Assembly: GCA_022842065.1 (NCBI GenBank)
Contig: JALHQH010000003.1
Location: forward strand, 341,756 to 405,755
Source of the DNA: Caldilineaceae bacterium
Lineage (GTDB): Bacteria; Chloroflexota; Anaerolineae; Caldilineales; Caldilineaceae
Direction of reading: 5' to 3'
Length of the DNA stretch: 64,000 bases
Of the stretch, positions 16,647-24,489 are shown in pieces (the first letter of the stretch is position 1; each line of letters begins with the position of its first letter). A program made the position numbers and the translations under genes. The notes below the pieces were generated by a model that had not been told where the DNA came from, searched no databases, and was given only the letters and a program-made list of their open reading frames with translations.

Positions 16647-16943
16647 CTAACTATTCCAACTTACGCTTGAATAGCTACCATCGTCACCACTTGGACAGTG
16701 GTTTGGATTGGCTGTCGCGTTTTCGGTGGTTGGTGTCGTTTCACTATCACCCGCAACCGCTTCGCTGGCAGTTGTTGCCGTAGCAGGTGTTGCAGTGCTG
16801 TTGGGACAAGGTTCATTCCCGTCAACGCCGACGACGGTAATTGTTGGGCTACTCGGCGTATCTTCAGCATATACACCGCTTGGTAGGAGTAACCCGATGA
16901 CCATGAAAATAGCTGATAAGAAACAAAATAGTCGAAATTTCAA
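16647..16943 (-). CDS. Small secreted two-Cys protein ending VSWNS (paralogue 1)
   Basis: A 98-residue precursor with a signal peptide (basic start, hydrophobic core, cleavage likely after VYA at residue 26). The mature part is rich in Thr, Ala and Ser, has exactly two Cys (46 and 83) and ends SVSWNS. The start is TTG: GGAGGGTGA lies eight bases upstream, while the earlier in-frame ATG at 16994 has no ribosome site and would spoil the signal peptide. It is the third of three tandem genes with the same plan. No known family is recognised; a disulfide-linked secreted peptide is inferred. Confidence 0.8.
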   Translation of the reverse strand: MKFRLFCFLSAIFMVIGLLLPSGVYAEDTPSSPTITVVGVDGNEPCPNSTATPATATTASEAVAGDSETTPTTENATANPNHCPSGDDGSYSSVSWNS

Positions 16944-17133
16944 GGTGTCACCCTCCTTTAAATCGTGCGTACAGTTTGATCTGAAGATCGCCATGGCATC
17001 TAACGCGAGCTCTGTTTGAAAACGCTAGCCCTTTTCACTAGTAAGGGCATTAATGCTACCGTTTCAAAACAACCGCACTTTCGGCCACTCGGTTTTTATG
17101 TTTCAAAGGTTGACTGAGCCCAGTCCATACGGA

Positions 17134-17403
17134 TCAACCACCGCCACTGTTCCAACTGACGCCAGCCGGCGTCGTCATATCATTACACCCTTGGTTTTCG
17201 CCCTCATCGACTGAAACCGCTGTTGCTGCTATGGCCCCCGTTGCCGTCTGGGTGGCCGTAGCACAAGGCGCTACCATGCCAGTCGTCCCGCTCTCTAAGG
17301 GCACCGCTGCAATCATCCCTTCGGCTGCCTGAACATTCATTGGTGAGAATAACGCTCCGCCAATGAGCAGCAATGCGCATAAACGAATTAATTGATTTTT
17401 CAT
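17134..17403 (-). CDS. Small secreted two-Cys protein with VSWNS near its end (paralogue 2)
   Basis: An 89-residue precursor. The signal peptide (MKNQLIRLCALLLIGG core) is probably cut after NVQA at residue 26. The mature chain has two Cys (47 and 73), many Ala and Thr, and ends GVSWNSGGG, so the shared motif is followed by three Gly. GGAG lies seven bases before the ATG. The short Gly tail could be trimmed or could mark a processing site; that is speculation. It lies between the other two copies on the same strand. Confidence 0.82.
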   Translation of the reverse strand: MKNQLIRLCALLLIGGALFSPMNVQAAEGMIAAVPLESGTTGMVAPCATATQTATGAIAATAVSVDEGENQGCNDMTTPAGVSWNSGGG

Positions 17404-17440
17404 CTTTCTCTCCTACCGATTGATTTGTTGATAATGTACT

Positions 17441-17644
17441 TTAGCTGTTCCAACTCACACCGTCTGGTTTGGGACAGGGCAAAACTGGCGCACCCGGTTT
17501 GGGTGGTTTGGGTTGACATTGTGCCGGCGGCGTTTTGGCCTGAAGGTCATTTACGACGGTGGCGGCCAGTATCCCACTCGCCGGCAAGATCGTCATTAGT
17601 GACAACCAGATGCCAAAGATGGCAGATAAAATTTTCTTCTGCAT
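17441..17644 (-). CDS. Small secreted two-Cys protein ending VSWNS (paralogue 3)
   Basis: A 67-residue precursor, first in transcription order. The signal peptide is probably cut after GILA at residue 27. The mature part is about 40 residues, Pro- and Lys-rich, with two Cys (43 and 57), and ends DGVSWNS. AGAAGGA lies upstream of the ATG. The mature regions of the three proteins do not align apart from the two Cys and the terminal motif, so the motif is the conserved functional part. Confidence 0.82.
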   Translation of the reverse strand: MQKKILSAIFGIWLSLMTILPASGILAATVVNDLQAKTPPAQCQPKPPKPGAPVLPCPKPDGVSWNS

Positions 17645-17768
17645 ATTAGTGTTTATCCTTCTGTCTCATGCTGTTTTTACTCGACATAACAGGCTGGTGC
17701 GAATAAGAAAGACAGCATAGCTCTGCTCTCTTGGTAAGAGCATAACATCAATTGGGGGGAGGAAAACT

Positions 17769-17782
17769 GACAGAATTCTGTC
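17769..17782. promoter_or_regulatory. 14-bp perfect palindrome upstream of the secreted-protein cluster
   Basis: GACAGAATTCTGTC lies about 125 bp upstream of the first small secreted-protein gene and 88 bp past the stop of the LacI regulator gene. It has operator-like symmetry. No clear promoter could be placed next to it. Confidence 0.4.
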
Positions 17783-17869
17783 GTAAGTTAAAAGGAAATG
17801 AGCAGTCTTTTTAAGAAGGATCGTAAGGAGAGCTGACTTTATGATGCAGTGGGCTGACCAATATACCTA

Positions 17870-18922
17870 TCACGCGAAGTTTGGTGGCGGCGCGATTGTA
17901 CTACCGCTTGCATAGGTACAGGCGAGGATCTCTTGGCGCACTTGGGGCGTATGGGGGGTCAGTAGCAATTCGCTCAGGAGCTGGACAGCACGCCGGCCCA
18001 TCTCCTGTCGAGGGATCGCAAAGGTAGTTACCGGATAGGGTGCGATAAAATCACTAATTTGATCGCCAAGGACGGCCAGCGAAAAATGGGCTGGCGCACT
18101 TTTCTGTAAAGCCGTAATTACTTGAAAAAAGCGAGGAAGTAAATCGCCCTCGTGCTCAATGACAAAAGCTGTAATGCCTTGTGCCAACGCTTGTTCTACA
18201 AAGGTCGGCGTCAACTGCTGGGGTACCAACCGCTGGATTGGCATGACCAGGTGATGTAATCCTGCCTGCCGGTGTGCGATCAGATAGCCGGTGTAGCAAT
18301 CACGCTGTGTCTCATTGTCATGGGTTGCACCCCAGTAAGCGATGGCGCGATGGCCGCAGTTGAGCATTTCGGTGACAATCTTTACGGTTGCGCTGACATA
18401 ATCAGCCGCCACATAGGAGAGTGCCCCATCGGTTAACTCGCGCCGCTCGACAAAAACGAAGGGATAGTGATCGGCCAGTAAGTGCTGCAGCTCTGCTTTA
18501 CGCGGCTCTGTCCCCAACAGGATCGCACCATCGGCCATCTGTAGCCGGTTGATCGTGCCTTGATCAATGTGGCGGTGACCATCAGCACTGCTAATGCTGG
18601 TGAAGAGGATCAGATCATAGCCCCGCGCTTCGGCTTCCTCTTCAATCCCACTTAGAAACGGCGCATAACTATCCTGCGCTTGTCGCCCAAACGTTGGCGT
18701 AAAAGTAAAAACCCCTAACAGGGCATTCTGCCCGCCGGCCAGTGAGCGCGCCAGCGGATTGACAACATACCCTAATTGTTCGATGGCGGCCCACACGCGC
18801 GCCTGTGTCTCCGCGCTGACCCGCACATTGCCATCAAGGCGGTTATTCAGAATAACCGAGACCGTTGCCGGCGAAACCCCCGCTAGCTTGGCAACATCGG
18901 TTTGGCGTGGCCGTTTATGCAT
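17870..18922 (-). CDS. LacI-family transcriptional regulator
   Basis: The 350-residue protein has a LacI helix-turn-helix (TDVAKLAGVSPATVSVILN, residues 8-26), a hinge region with NPLARSLAGG, and a periplasmic-binding-like effector domain. It should repress or activate sugar genes in response to a small ligand. It lies downstream of the FGGY kinase/etf genes and upstream of the secreted-protein cluster, all on the minus strand. A 49-bp palindrome lies upstream of its start and might be an operator, though it is longer than typical LacI sites. Confidence 0.9.
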   Translation of the reverse strand: MHKRPRQTDVAKLAGVSPATVSVILNNRLDGNVRVSAETQARVWAAIEQLGYVVNPLARSLAGGQNALLGVFTFTPTFGRQAQDSYAPFLSGIEEEAEARGYDLILFTSISSADGHRHIDQGTINRLQMADGAILLGTEPRKAELQHLLADHYPFVFVERRELTDGALSYVAADYVSATVKIVTEMLNCGHRAIAYWGATHDNETQRDCYTGYLIAHRQAGLHHLVMPIQRLVPQQLTPTFVEQALAQGITAFVIEHEGDLLPRFFQVITALQKSAPAHFSLAVLGDQISDFIAPYPVTTFAIPRQEMGRRAVQLLSELLLTPHTPQVRQEILACTYASGSTIAPPPNFA

Positions 18923-18991
18923 TGAATGCAGGTCCCTGAGCAGCTATCAACCATAAGTGAGTTGCATTTATTTTTAGCATATTAGCATAAC

Positions 18992-19040
18992 ACTGGTGAT
19001 AAAGCGCCTTATCATGTTGATAAGGCGCTTTATCACCAGT
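18992..19040. repeat. Perfect 23-bp inverted repeat upstream of the LacI gene
   Basis: Arms 18992-19014 and 19018-19040 are perfect reverse complements with a 3-nt loop; the core is GATAAAGCGCCTTATCA. It lies 70 bp upstream of the LacI start and could be a terminator for the kinase operon, an autoregulatory site or a repeat. Confidence 0.75.
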
Positions 19041-19085
19041 TGGGAATTGATAGATTTAGTGACTAGTTGGTTCGTTAGATTGTTT

Positions 19086-19224
19086 GTACTCTGCAAATTA
19101 AGTTTTTTGTCCTTTTCCAGACGGCACGCGGTGTGGCGAGAGCAATCCAACCCCAGCAGGTAAGCTTACATCGCCACACCGCGTGCCCCTACGAAAACAT
19201 CGATTTACTTAATTTACAGTGTAC
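19086..19224. mobile_element. MITE-like element with 18-bp terminal inverted repeats
   Basis: The ends GTACTCTGCAAATTAAGT and (as reverse complement) GTACACTGTAAATTAAGT match at 16 of 18 positions. Inside, a second perfect 17-bp inverted pair lies at 19123-19139 and 19171-19187. The element is 139 bp, has no coding capacity and lies between an FGGY kinase stop and the LacI gene. No clear target-site duplication is visible. The remaining sequence of this 318-bp gap is covered by the neighbouring palindrome. Confidence 0.6.
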
Positions 19225-19240
19225 TAAACGCTGCTGAATT

Positions 19241-20608
19241 TCATTTTGGCGTACGCAGGCTTTCAATGGCGGCGCTCACCGTTGCCATGCGGCCATCCGC
19301 AACTAGGGCCAGCGCTAACAAACCGAAGAGAGTATCTTCGGTGGAAGGTGCTAGCCGATCGGGGACGCCAAAGCGCGCGTTGATCAGTTGGCGCAACGTT
19401 GGGACCTTTTGCGCTAGCCCCCCCGAGTAGACGAGTCTTTGCCAGGGTTGATCAGAGGCAATGCGCTGGGCACTGCGCTCATAATTGGCCGCCATGCTGG
19501 CAAAGGCGGCGTAGAAAAGCTGGCCAATCGTCAGATTATCCTCACGGATCTGGCCAATCTGGCCACTACTACCCCCGACGCTATCAAAAAAAGCAAGATT
19601 GACGGTGAGATCACTGGCGGTGACTGCTGCCGTCGCCTCAGCGATATAAGACCATGGATCGGCTGCAACGCCCTGCTGCTGGCCCCATTCAGCAATCAGG
19701 TTAACCAGATGGTTAAGCGCCCGCCCGGCGGGAATGCCAGTGACCGTGTTGAGAAAACGGCCATCGAAGAAGGGGCGCGTCTGGTAATCCCCAGGAAGCC
19801 AGGTTTCGGTCAACAGGCTCACCTGTGAGCCGGTCGAGATGTTGAGGGATAGCTCATCCCGCCCGATCAGCGCACCGACAATGGCGCATTGATGGTCGCC
19901 AATGGGGGCATACCAGGGCAAGCGCCGTCCGGCGATAGTAATCTCGGCGACCGCAGCCCCAAAGGGCCGCACTGTTGGCCACTGTAAATCGGCCAATCCT
20001 AAGCGGGTCAAGAGCGGCCAATGCCAATCACCTGTGGTCAGGTTAAAGGCACCGTAGGCACCCGCATTGGTGGGATCGACTGGTCCAACCGCGCCACTGA
20101 GGTTGGCGATGACAAAGTCCGCAATCGCGGTGGGCACTAACGCGGTTTCCGTTAAGAGCTTCTGCTCAGCCATCCAGTAGAGGTAGCCCAAGGGCCGGCT
20201 AATCTGGAGCTCACGTCCGATTTGCGTGACTTCGTCACCGCTGATCAGCTGTTTGAGTTGCTCAAAGTAGGAACCATTGCCGGCCGGATGGGCCATTAAG
20301 ACGCGTTGATCTTGCCACGTGATCGCGTTGGAGCGTGGTGTGCCATCGGGGGTCGCGAGCACCAGACCATGCATCTGTGTACAGAGCACGACGCCTTGAC
20401 AGTCCGGCGCCAGCGGTAGTAGCTCTGCGACCAATCGCCGCGTCGCCTCAACAATCGCCATGGGGTCCACTTCATAGCAGCGCGCTGGTCGATCTGCCAA
20501 TGGCGCCGGAAAAGGTTGGCGGCGCACATGGGCCTGTTGATAGGTGTCAAGATCCAATACGGCACCTTTAATAAACGTAGTACCCAGGTCGATGGCCAGG
20601 TAGGACAT
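19241..20608 (-). CDS. FGGY-family carbohydrate kinase
   Basis: The 455-residue protein has the FGGY phosphate-binding motif (IDLGTTFIKG, residues 6-15), the substrate segment TQMHGLVL, and GDHQC before the second ATP-binding region (NISTGSQVSLL). The MHG and GDHQ segments resemble the sedoheptulokinase/xylulokinase side of the family, but the sugar is not certain. It starts 5 bp after the etfA stop, so it is co-transcribed with etfBA, an unusual combination. Confidence 0.8.
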   Translation of the reverse strand: MSYLAIDLGTTFIKGAVLDLDTYQQAHVRRQPFPAPLADRPARCYEVDPMAIVEATRRLVAELLPLAPDCQGVVLCTQMHGLVLATPDGTPRSNAITWQDQRVLMAHPAGNGSYFEQLKQLISGDEVTQIGRELQISRPLGYLYWMAEQKLLTETALVPTAIADFVIANLSGAVGPVDPTNAGAYGAFNLTTGDWHWPLLTRLGLADLQWPTVRPFGAAVAEITIAGRRLPWYAPIGDHQCAIVGALIGRDELSLNISTGSQVSLLTETWLPGDYQTRPFFDGRFLNTVTGIPAGRALNHLVNLIAEWGQQQGVAADPWSYIAEATAAVTASDLTVNLAFFDSVGGSSGQIGQIREDNLTIGQLFYAAFASMAANYERSAQRIASDQPWQRLVYSGGLAQKVPTLRQLINARFGVPDRLAPSTEDTLFGLLALALVADGRMATVSAAIESLRTPK

Positions 20609-20613
20609 GCGAA

Positions 20614-21594
20614 TTACCCCAATCGCTTCTGAAATTCGGCTGTCAGCGCGGGCAACACGGTAAAGAGATCGCCGACAAGCCCATAGTTTGCGCGGGCGAA
20701 GATGGGGGCTTCGCGATCTTTGTTAATCGCAACAATGACCTTACTGCCCCCCATGCCGGCCAGGTGCTGGATCGCACCGCTGATGCCAACCGCAATATAG
20801 AGATCCGGGCGCACGGTCTTGCCGGTCTGCCCGACCTGATATTGGTAAGGAATGTAACCGGCGTCGACGGCGGCGCGGCTTGCCCCCATCGCCGCCCCCA
20901 GGGTTTTCGCCAGTTCGGCCACCAGGGCAAAGCCCTTGGCCGGATCGTTGGCGACCCCGCGCCCACCAGCGACCACAATTGTGGCATCAGTCAGATTGAC
21001 TTCCCCACTCTCCGTGGATTGGCTGGCGGTAACCGTTTCGCCGAGCGTGGCCTCATCCAGCGTCAGGTCAAGCGCTTGTACAGTGCCTTGGGTCGCACCC
21101 GCTTCCGGTGTTGGAAAGGCACGCGGGCGGACGCTGGCAAATTGCTGTGGACTATTGAAGGTGACATCGGTGAGAATATTACCCGAGTAGATCGCCCGAA
21201 CTGCGACCAATTTGTCTGCCTCAATGCGCAGATCAATGGCATCCGGTGCGAGGCCGGCTTCCAGGCTACAGGCCACGGCCGCGGCCAGTTCACGACCGCA
21301 AGCCGTCGCGCTCGTCAGCACAATTGTCGCGGCACTCGCAGCCACCGCGGCCTTGAGACCGGCGCTGTATGCACCCAACCGATAATGGGTGAATGCCGGA
21401 TCGGTGATGGTCAGTACTTGATCGACGCCATAGGTTTGTGCCGTCGCAGCGGTGGTCGCCGTTTCCGCCCCCATGATCAATGCGACCAACACCGTGCCCA
21501 GCTCACTCGCCAATGCACGCCCTTTGCCCAGCACCTCCCAACTGCTTGTCACTGCTTGGTTATTCTGCTGCTCAATCCATACCAGGACGGCCAT
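20614..21594 (-). CDS. etfA: Electron transfer flavoprotein subunit alpha
   Basis: The 326-residue protein has the C-terminal ETF-alpha FAD-binding domain: [10 protein letters not shown], then [21 protein letters not shown] and [14 protein letters not shown] segments. It carries FAD and, with EtfB, passes electrons from acyl-CoA or other dehydrogenases to a quinone reductase. It lies 48 bp downstream of etfB with a small hairpin in the gap. No ETF:quinone oxidoreductase or acyl-CoA dehydrogenase is in the window. Confidence 0.95.
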   Translation of the reverse strand: MAVLVWIEQQNNQAVTSSWEVLGKGRALASELGTVLVALIMGAETATTAATAQTYGVDQVLTITDPAFTHYRLGAYSAGLKAAVAASAATIVLTSATACGRELAAAVACSLEAGLAPDAIDLRIEADKLVAVRAIYSGNILTDVTFNSPQQFASVRPRAFPTPEAGATQGTVQALDLTLDEATLGETVTASQSTESGEVNLTDATIVVAGGRGVANDPAKGFALVAELAKTLGAAMGASRAAVDAGYIPYQYQVGQTGKTVRPDLYIAVGISGAIQHLAGMGGSKVIVAINKDREAPIFARANYGLVGDLFTVLPALTAEFQKRLG

Positions 21595-21616
21595 GATCGT
21601 CTCCCTCCGCTATCAT

Positions 21617-21639
21617 AACCCCACCATCAGGGTGGGGTT
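21617..21639. repeat. Hairpin between etfB and etfA
   Basis: A 9-bp stem (AACCCCACC / GGTGGGGTT) with a 5-nt loop. No T tract follows on the coding strand, so it probably affects mRNA stability and not termination. Confidence 0.55.
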
Positions 21640-21642
21640 CGA

Positions 21643-22422
21643 TTATATAATTTTTTCTGCCAACAGCGCGTCAACCAACTTCGCGGCCTGCTCTTGTACA
21701 CTCGCCCCATCAATCATCTGCACCTTCGTGCTGCGCTCTTCTGGTTTACGAATGTTGGTCCACTGAGTTTGGCTACCTGTGTTCTCAACGCCTAACGCCG
21801 CTGGTGTCAATACAGGGATCTGGGCCTTGTTGGCTTTACGAATGCCCATAAAGCTCGGGTAGCGTGGGTCATTGATCTCTTTGGCAACACTGACTACCGC
21901 GGGCAAGCGGACTTCAACGGTCTCTTGCCCACCGTCTATGCTGCGTTCAGCGGTTAGCTTACCATCAGCGATATCGACAATTTTGGTGACATTGCTCAAT
22001 AGGCGGTAGCCCAGCTTGGTGGCAACCGCAACATAGACACTGCCGCTGTTGTCATCGACACTCTGCTTGCCGGCGAGGACCAGATCAACAGCCCCTTGTT
22101 GTTTGATCGCGGCGGCCAAAAGGGTAGCCGTGGTAAAGCTATCGCCGACGATACCACTATGATTATCAATCAAAACGGCACTGCCCACCCCCATCGCCAA
22201 CGCATGCTTGAGGGCATCGGCGGCCGCAGGGGGACCGAGGGCAAGGGCAACACTCTCGGCATCAAAACGGTCATTGAGCAGGATGGCTTCTTCGGCGGCA
22301 AATTCATCCCATGGGTTGATCACCATGGTGGCTTGGACATTACCACTGCGCACTTCATCGGGCCGCACCTTGGGTAACTCAGCAGTGTCCGGCGTCTGTT
22401 TGATTAAGACAACGACTTTCAC
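21643..22422 (-). CDS. etfB: Electron transfer flavoprotein subunit beta
   Basis: The 259-residue protein starts [13 protein letters not shown] and has the ETF-beta segments [27 protein letters not shown] and [13 protein letters not shown]. EtfB binds AMP and forms the heterodimer with EtfA. It is the first gene of etfB-etfA-FGGY kinase. A promoter and terminator for a short RNA lie about 190-290 bp upstream on the same strand, so the operon may be controlled by that leader or may have its own promoter. Confidence 0.95.
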   Translation of the reverse strand: MKVVVLIKQTPDTAELPKVRPDEVRSGNVQATMVINPWDEFAAEEAILLNDRFDAESVALALGPPAAADALKHALAMGVGSAVLIDNHSGIVGDSFTTATLLAAAIKQQGAVDLVLAGKQSVDDNSGSVYVAVATKLGYRLLSNVTKIVDIADGKLTAERSIDGGQETVEVRLPAVVSVAKEINDPRYPSFMGIRKANKAQIPVLTPAALGVENTGSQTQWTNIRKPEERSTKVQMIDGASVQEQAAKLVDALLAEKII

Positions 22423-22608
22423 AAGCGGTCTCCTGTTTATGTGACTGATCTGGTTCGTACTATAATATGCGCTCTGCTTGAAAATCCTAATACTTTGCAG
22501 CGCGCGATCGTTTGTTTTAATTATAAACCAATCAGTTGCCTCACGGTTGGTGGCAAGTTGCCAATCTGCTTAATCAGTTTTGGTAGATTTCGAGAGGGGA
22601 GTTGCATA

Positions 22609-22681
22609 GAAAAAGGCGGGAACTTCATTGTTCCCGCCCCAGAAGAAGATATCACTCAGGAGAGCGTATCTCCTACCATTC
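22609..22681 (-). ncRNA. Putative 73-nt terminated RNA or leader upstream of etfB
   Basis: A near-consensus promoter on the minus strand (22716-22688) would start an RNA near 22681. The RNA has a first hairpin AGGAGA-TACGC-TCTCCT (22674-22658), a linker, and a 9-bp GC-rich hairpin (GGCGGGAAC / GTTCCCGCC, 22638-22615) followed by TTTTT, a textbook terminator. It ends 187 bp before etfB. It could be a small RNA or an attenuator leader; it does not match a riboswitch class I know. The rest of this ~370-bp gap holds nothing else I can support. Confidence 0.6.
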
Positions 22682-22687
22682 ATGCTT

Positions 22688-22716
22688 ACTATAGCATAAG
22701 GCCCATCGCTGTGCAA
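22688..22716 (-). promoter_or_regulatory. Sigma-70 promoter of the short RNA
   Basis: Minus strand: TTGCAC (22716-22711), 17-bp spacer, TATAGT (22693-22688). It fires away from the CPBP gene at 22,793. Confidence 0.72.
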
Positions 22717-22792
22717 ATCATCCCCGTTAACATTAATGGGTATATCCCCATAATTCGAATTGCGCTTTTGTTGCTGGGCGCAGGAAGTTATC

Positions 22793-23515
22793 ATGACAAC
22801 TAACTATTGGCTCTTTGTTCTGTTAACCCTAAGTTTGTTGGGTTTCATCGGTTATAGCACCTATCAAACGGCACGTTTGTTGCGCACCTGGCAGCCGGAT
22901 CGTAATTTGCTGTTGCTGCCCGCCGAAAATTTGGTGCGGTTGCTGCTGATTGCCTTGTGTGGGGGGCTTGGCCTGCTTAGTGGCTTGCCTGCTGCGCAAT
23001 TAGGCTGGGTGACAACGAACTGGCTGAGCCAAAGCGGGTGGGGTTTACTCTGGGGCAGCGGCTTAGCACTCTTTTTCTACCTGACAACCAGCCGCTTCAC
23101 CAGTTGCCTAACCAATCCCTTAACCAATCCTGGGCGTGGGCGTTTTTACTCAACGGTCATTATCAAAGCGATCACGCCGACCACTCGGCGCGAACTGCTG
23201 CTGGTGTTGCTGGCAATGGGACCCGTCGTGTTGATGGAAGAGTTGCTCTTTCGCAGCCTGCTTATCGGCGGGTTGGCCCCGCTGTTACCCCTGCCCCTGC
23301 TGCTGATTGGTTGGAGCGTGATCTTTGGCCTTTTGCATCAACCACAAGGTTGGTGGGGCATGGTTGGTGCTGGCCTTGCCGGCCTGCTTTTGGGCTGGCT
23401 TTTTGTAGAGGCCGAGACACTCGTGGTGCCTTTGGTCGCCCACTATGTTACCAACATTGTGCAAGTCGTCTTCGCCATGCGGTTGGTGCAGCAGGGGGCT
23501 AATTTAGCGGACTGA
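22793..23515 (+). CDS. CPBP-family intramembrane metalloprotease
   Basis: The 240-residue membrane protein has the CPBP/Rce1-Abi motifs: Glu149-Glu150 with Arg154 (MEELLFR), His182 (GLLHQP) and His217 with Asn221 (AHYVTN). Such proteases cut substrates inside the membrane; bacterial members can process peptides or confer bacteriocin immunity. The ATG used gives MTTNYWLFVLL. Its last 12 bases overlap the convergent glycosyltransferase gene. It is 5 kb from the small secreted-protein cluster, so any link is speculative. Confidence 0.85.
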   Translation: MTTNYWLFVLLTLSLLGFIGYSTYQTARLLRTWQPDRNLLLLPAENLVRLLLIALCGGLGLLSGLPAAQLGWVTTNWLSQSGWGLLWGSGLALFFYLTTSRFTSCLTNPLTNPGRGRFYSTVIIKAITPTTRRELLLVLLAMGPVVLMEELLFRSLLIGGLAPLLPLPLLLIGWSVIFGLLHQPQGWWGMVGAGLAGLLLGWLFVEAETLVVPLVAHYVTNIVQVVFAMRLVQQGANLAD

Positions 23516-24304
23516 TACTTTGCCCGCAGTGCGCGAAAAGTGTTGCCCACGGTTGTAATAGCCACGCCGCCCATTAAGGCGCACCTTGATCAGCTCTTTC
23601 ACCATGTTGATCGTATCCCGTAGTGGTTCGACCCGGCTATTTTGCCCATAGTACCAATCAACCGGGATCTCGATCATCCGTAGCTCATGGCGCGAGGCAA
23701 TATGCAACACCTCCACATCAAAGCCCCAGCCATCAATCCGCTGTAAGGGAAAAAGAAATTGGGCAGCGTCGCGCGTGAAGCACTTGAACCCACATTGGGT
23801 GTCTTGGATTTGGGGGACAGCCAGCACCCGTACCAAAAAGTTGAAGACGCGCCCCATTAAATGGCGATAGCCCGGTTCACCATGGCGCACCGCGCCGGGA
23901 ACTTCACGGCTGGCAATGGCAATATCGAAACTTTGTGCGGGCAGGGCCGGCGGCAGAAATTTCGACAGATCTTCAATGGGCACCGACAGATCGGCGTCAC
24001 TCATGACCAGATACTCGCCCTGACCGTGGCGCATCCCGTGGCGTACGGCGGCTCCTTTGCCTTTGGTCGATTGGAGCAACTGTATGGTGAATTGATCAGT
24101 CGGCTCGCTGGCCTGCGCGATAAATTCGCGCACCACGGCGGCAGTGTTATCGGTGGAACCATTTTCGACGATCAGCACTTCAGCCTGATAGGCTTGCATG
24201 CGTAGAAAAGCGGCAATGCGCTGGAGGGTAGGTGGCAAACGCGCTTCTTCGTTGTAAGCAGGGATGATAATGCTGACGAATGGGGAGCCTTCGTGATGCG
24301 CCAC
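23504..24304 (-). CDS. Family 2 glycosyltransferase (polyprenyl-phosphate type)
   Basis: The 266-residue protein starts with the GT-A segment VSIIIPAYNEE (residues 10-20) and has the metal-binding DAD at 103-105 (SDADLSVPIEDL). The segments GFKCFTRDAAQFLF and GFDVEVLHIA fit dolichyl/undecaprenyl-phosphate sugar transferases, which load a sugar on a lipid carrier for use outside the membrane. It has no strong membrane tail. A 26-bp piece of this gene is repeated upstream of its start (24,348-24,373). Confidence 0.88.
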   Translation of the reverse strand: MAHHEGSPFVSIIIPAYNEEARLPPTLQRIAAFLRMQAYQAEVLIVENGSTDNTAAVVREFIAQASEPTDQFTIQLLQSTKGKGAAVRHGMRHGQGEYLVMSDADLSVPIEDLSKFLPPALPAQSFDIAIASREVPGAVRHGEPGYRHLMGRVFNFLVRVLAVPQIQDTQCGFKCFTRDAAQFLFPLQRIDGWGFDVEVLHIASRHELRMIEIPVDWYYGQNSRVEPLRDTINMVKELIKVRLNGRRGYYNRGQHFSRTAGKVSVR

Positions 24305-24347
24305 AGATTGTCTCTCTCTTGAGCAAGCAGATAATTACCAATAATAA

Positions 24348-24373
24348 ACAGATCTTCAATGGGCACCGACAGA
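24348..24373. repeat. 26-bp duplicate of a glycosyltransferase gene segment
   Basis: Bases 24348-24373 exactly match 23965-23990, the part of the glycosyltransferase gene that codes for SVPIEDLS. The copy is in the same orientation, in the 185-bp gap upstream of the gene. Confidence 0.8.
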
Positions 24374-24489
24374 ATGTGACAACCAGGTAACTGTCAGTGG
24401 CCCCATGCCTGCTGTAGGGCCAACTCCTGGTCCGCCAGTGACCGTCACCTCGGGAGCTTCGGCGTTACAATCGATAAAACTAAGCCATT

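Noticed and set aside
22609..22681. Fluoride-type riboswitch
   Set aside because: Length and the terminator fit, but the conserved GGCGAUG-like start and pseudoknot segments are not present.
22570..22794. 74-codon minus-strand frame upstream of etfB
   Set aside because: It runs through a strong promoter and a terminator hairpin, which explain the sequence better than coding.
24375..24489. In-frame minus-strand reading (SFIDCNAEAPEVTVTGG start) that ends LTVTWLSHSVGAH
   Set aside because: I compared it with the VSWNS secreted proteins. It has only one Cys, no signal peptide and no start codon, so it is not a fourth member.
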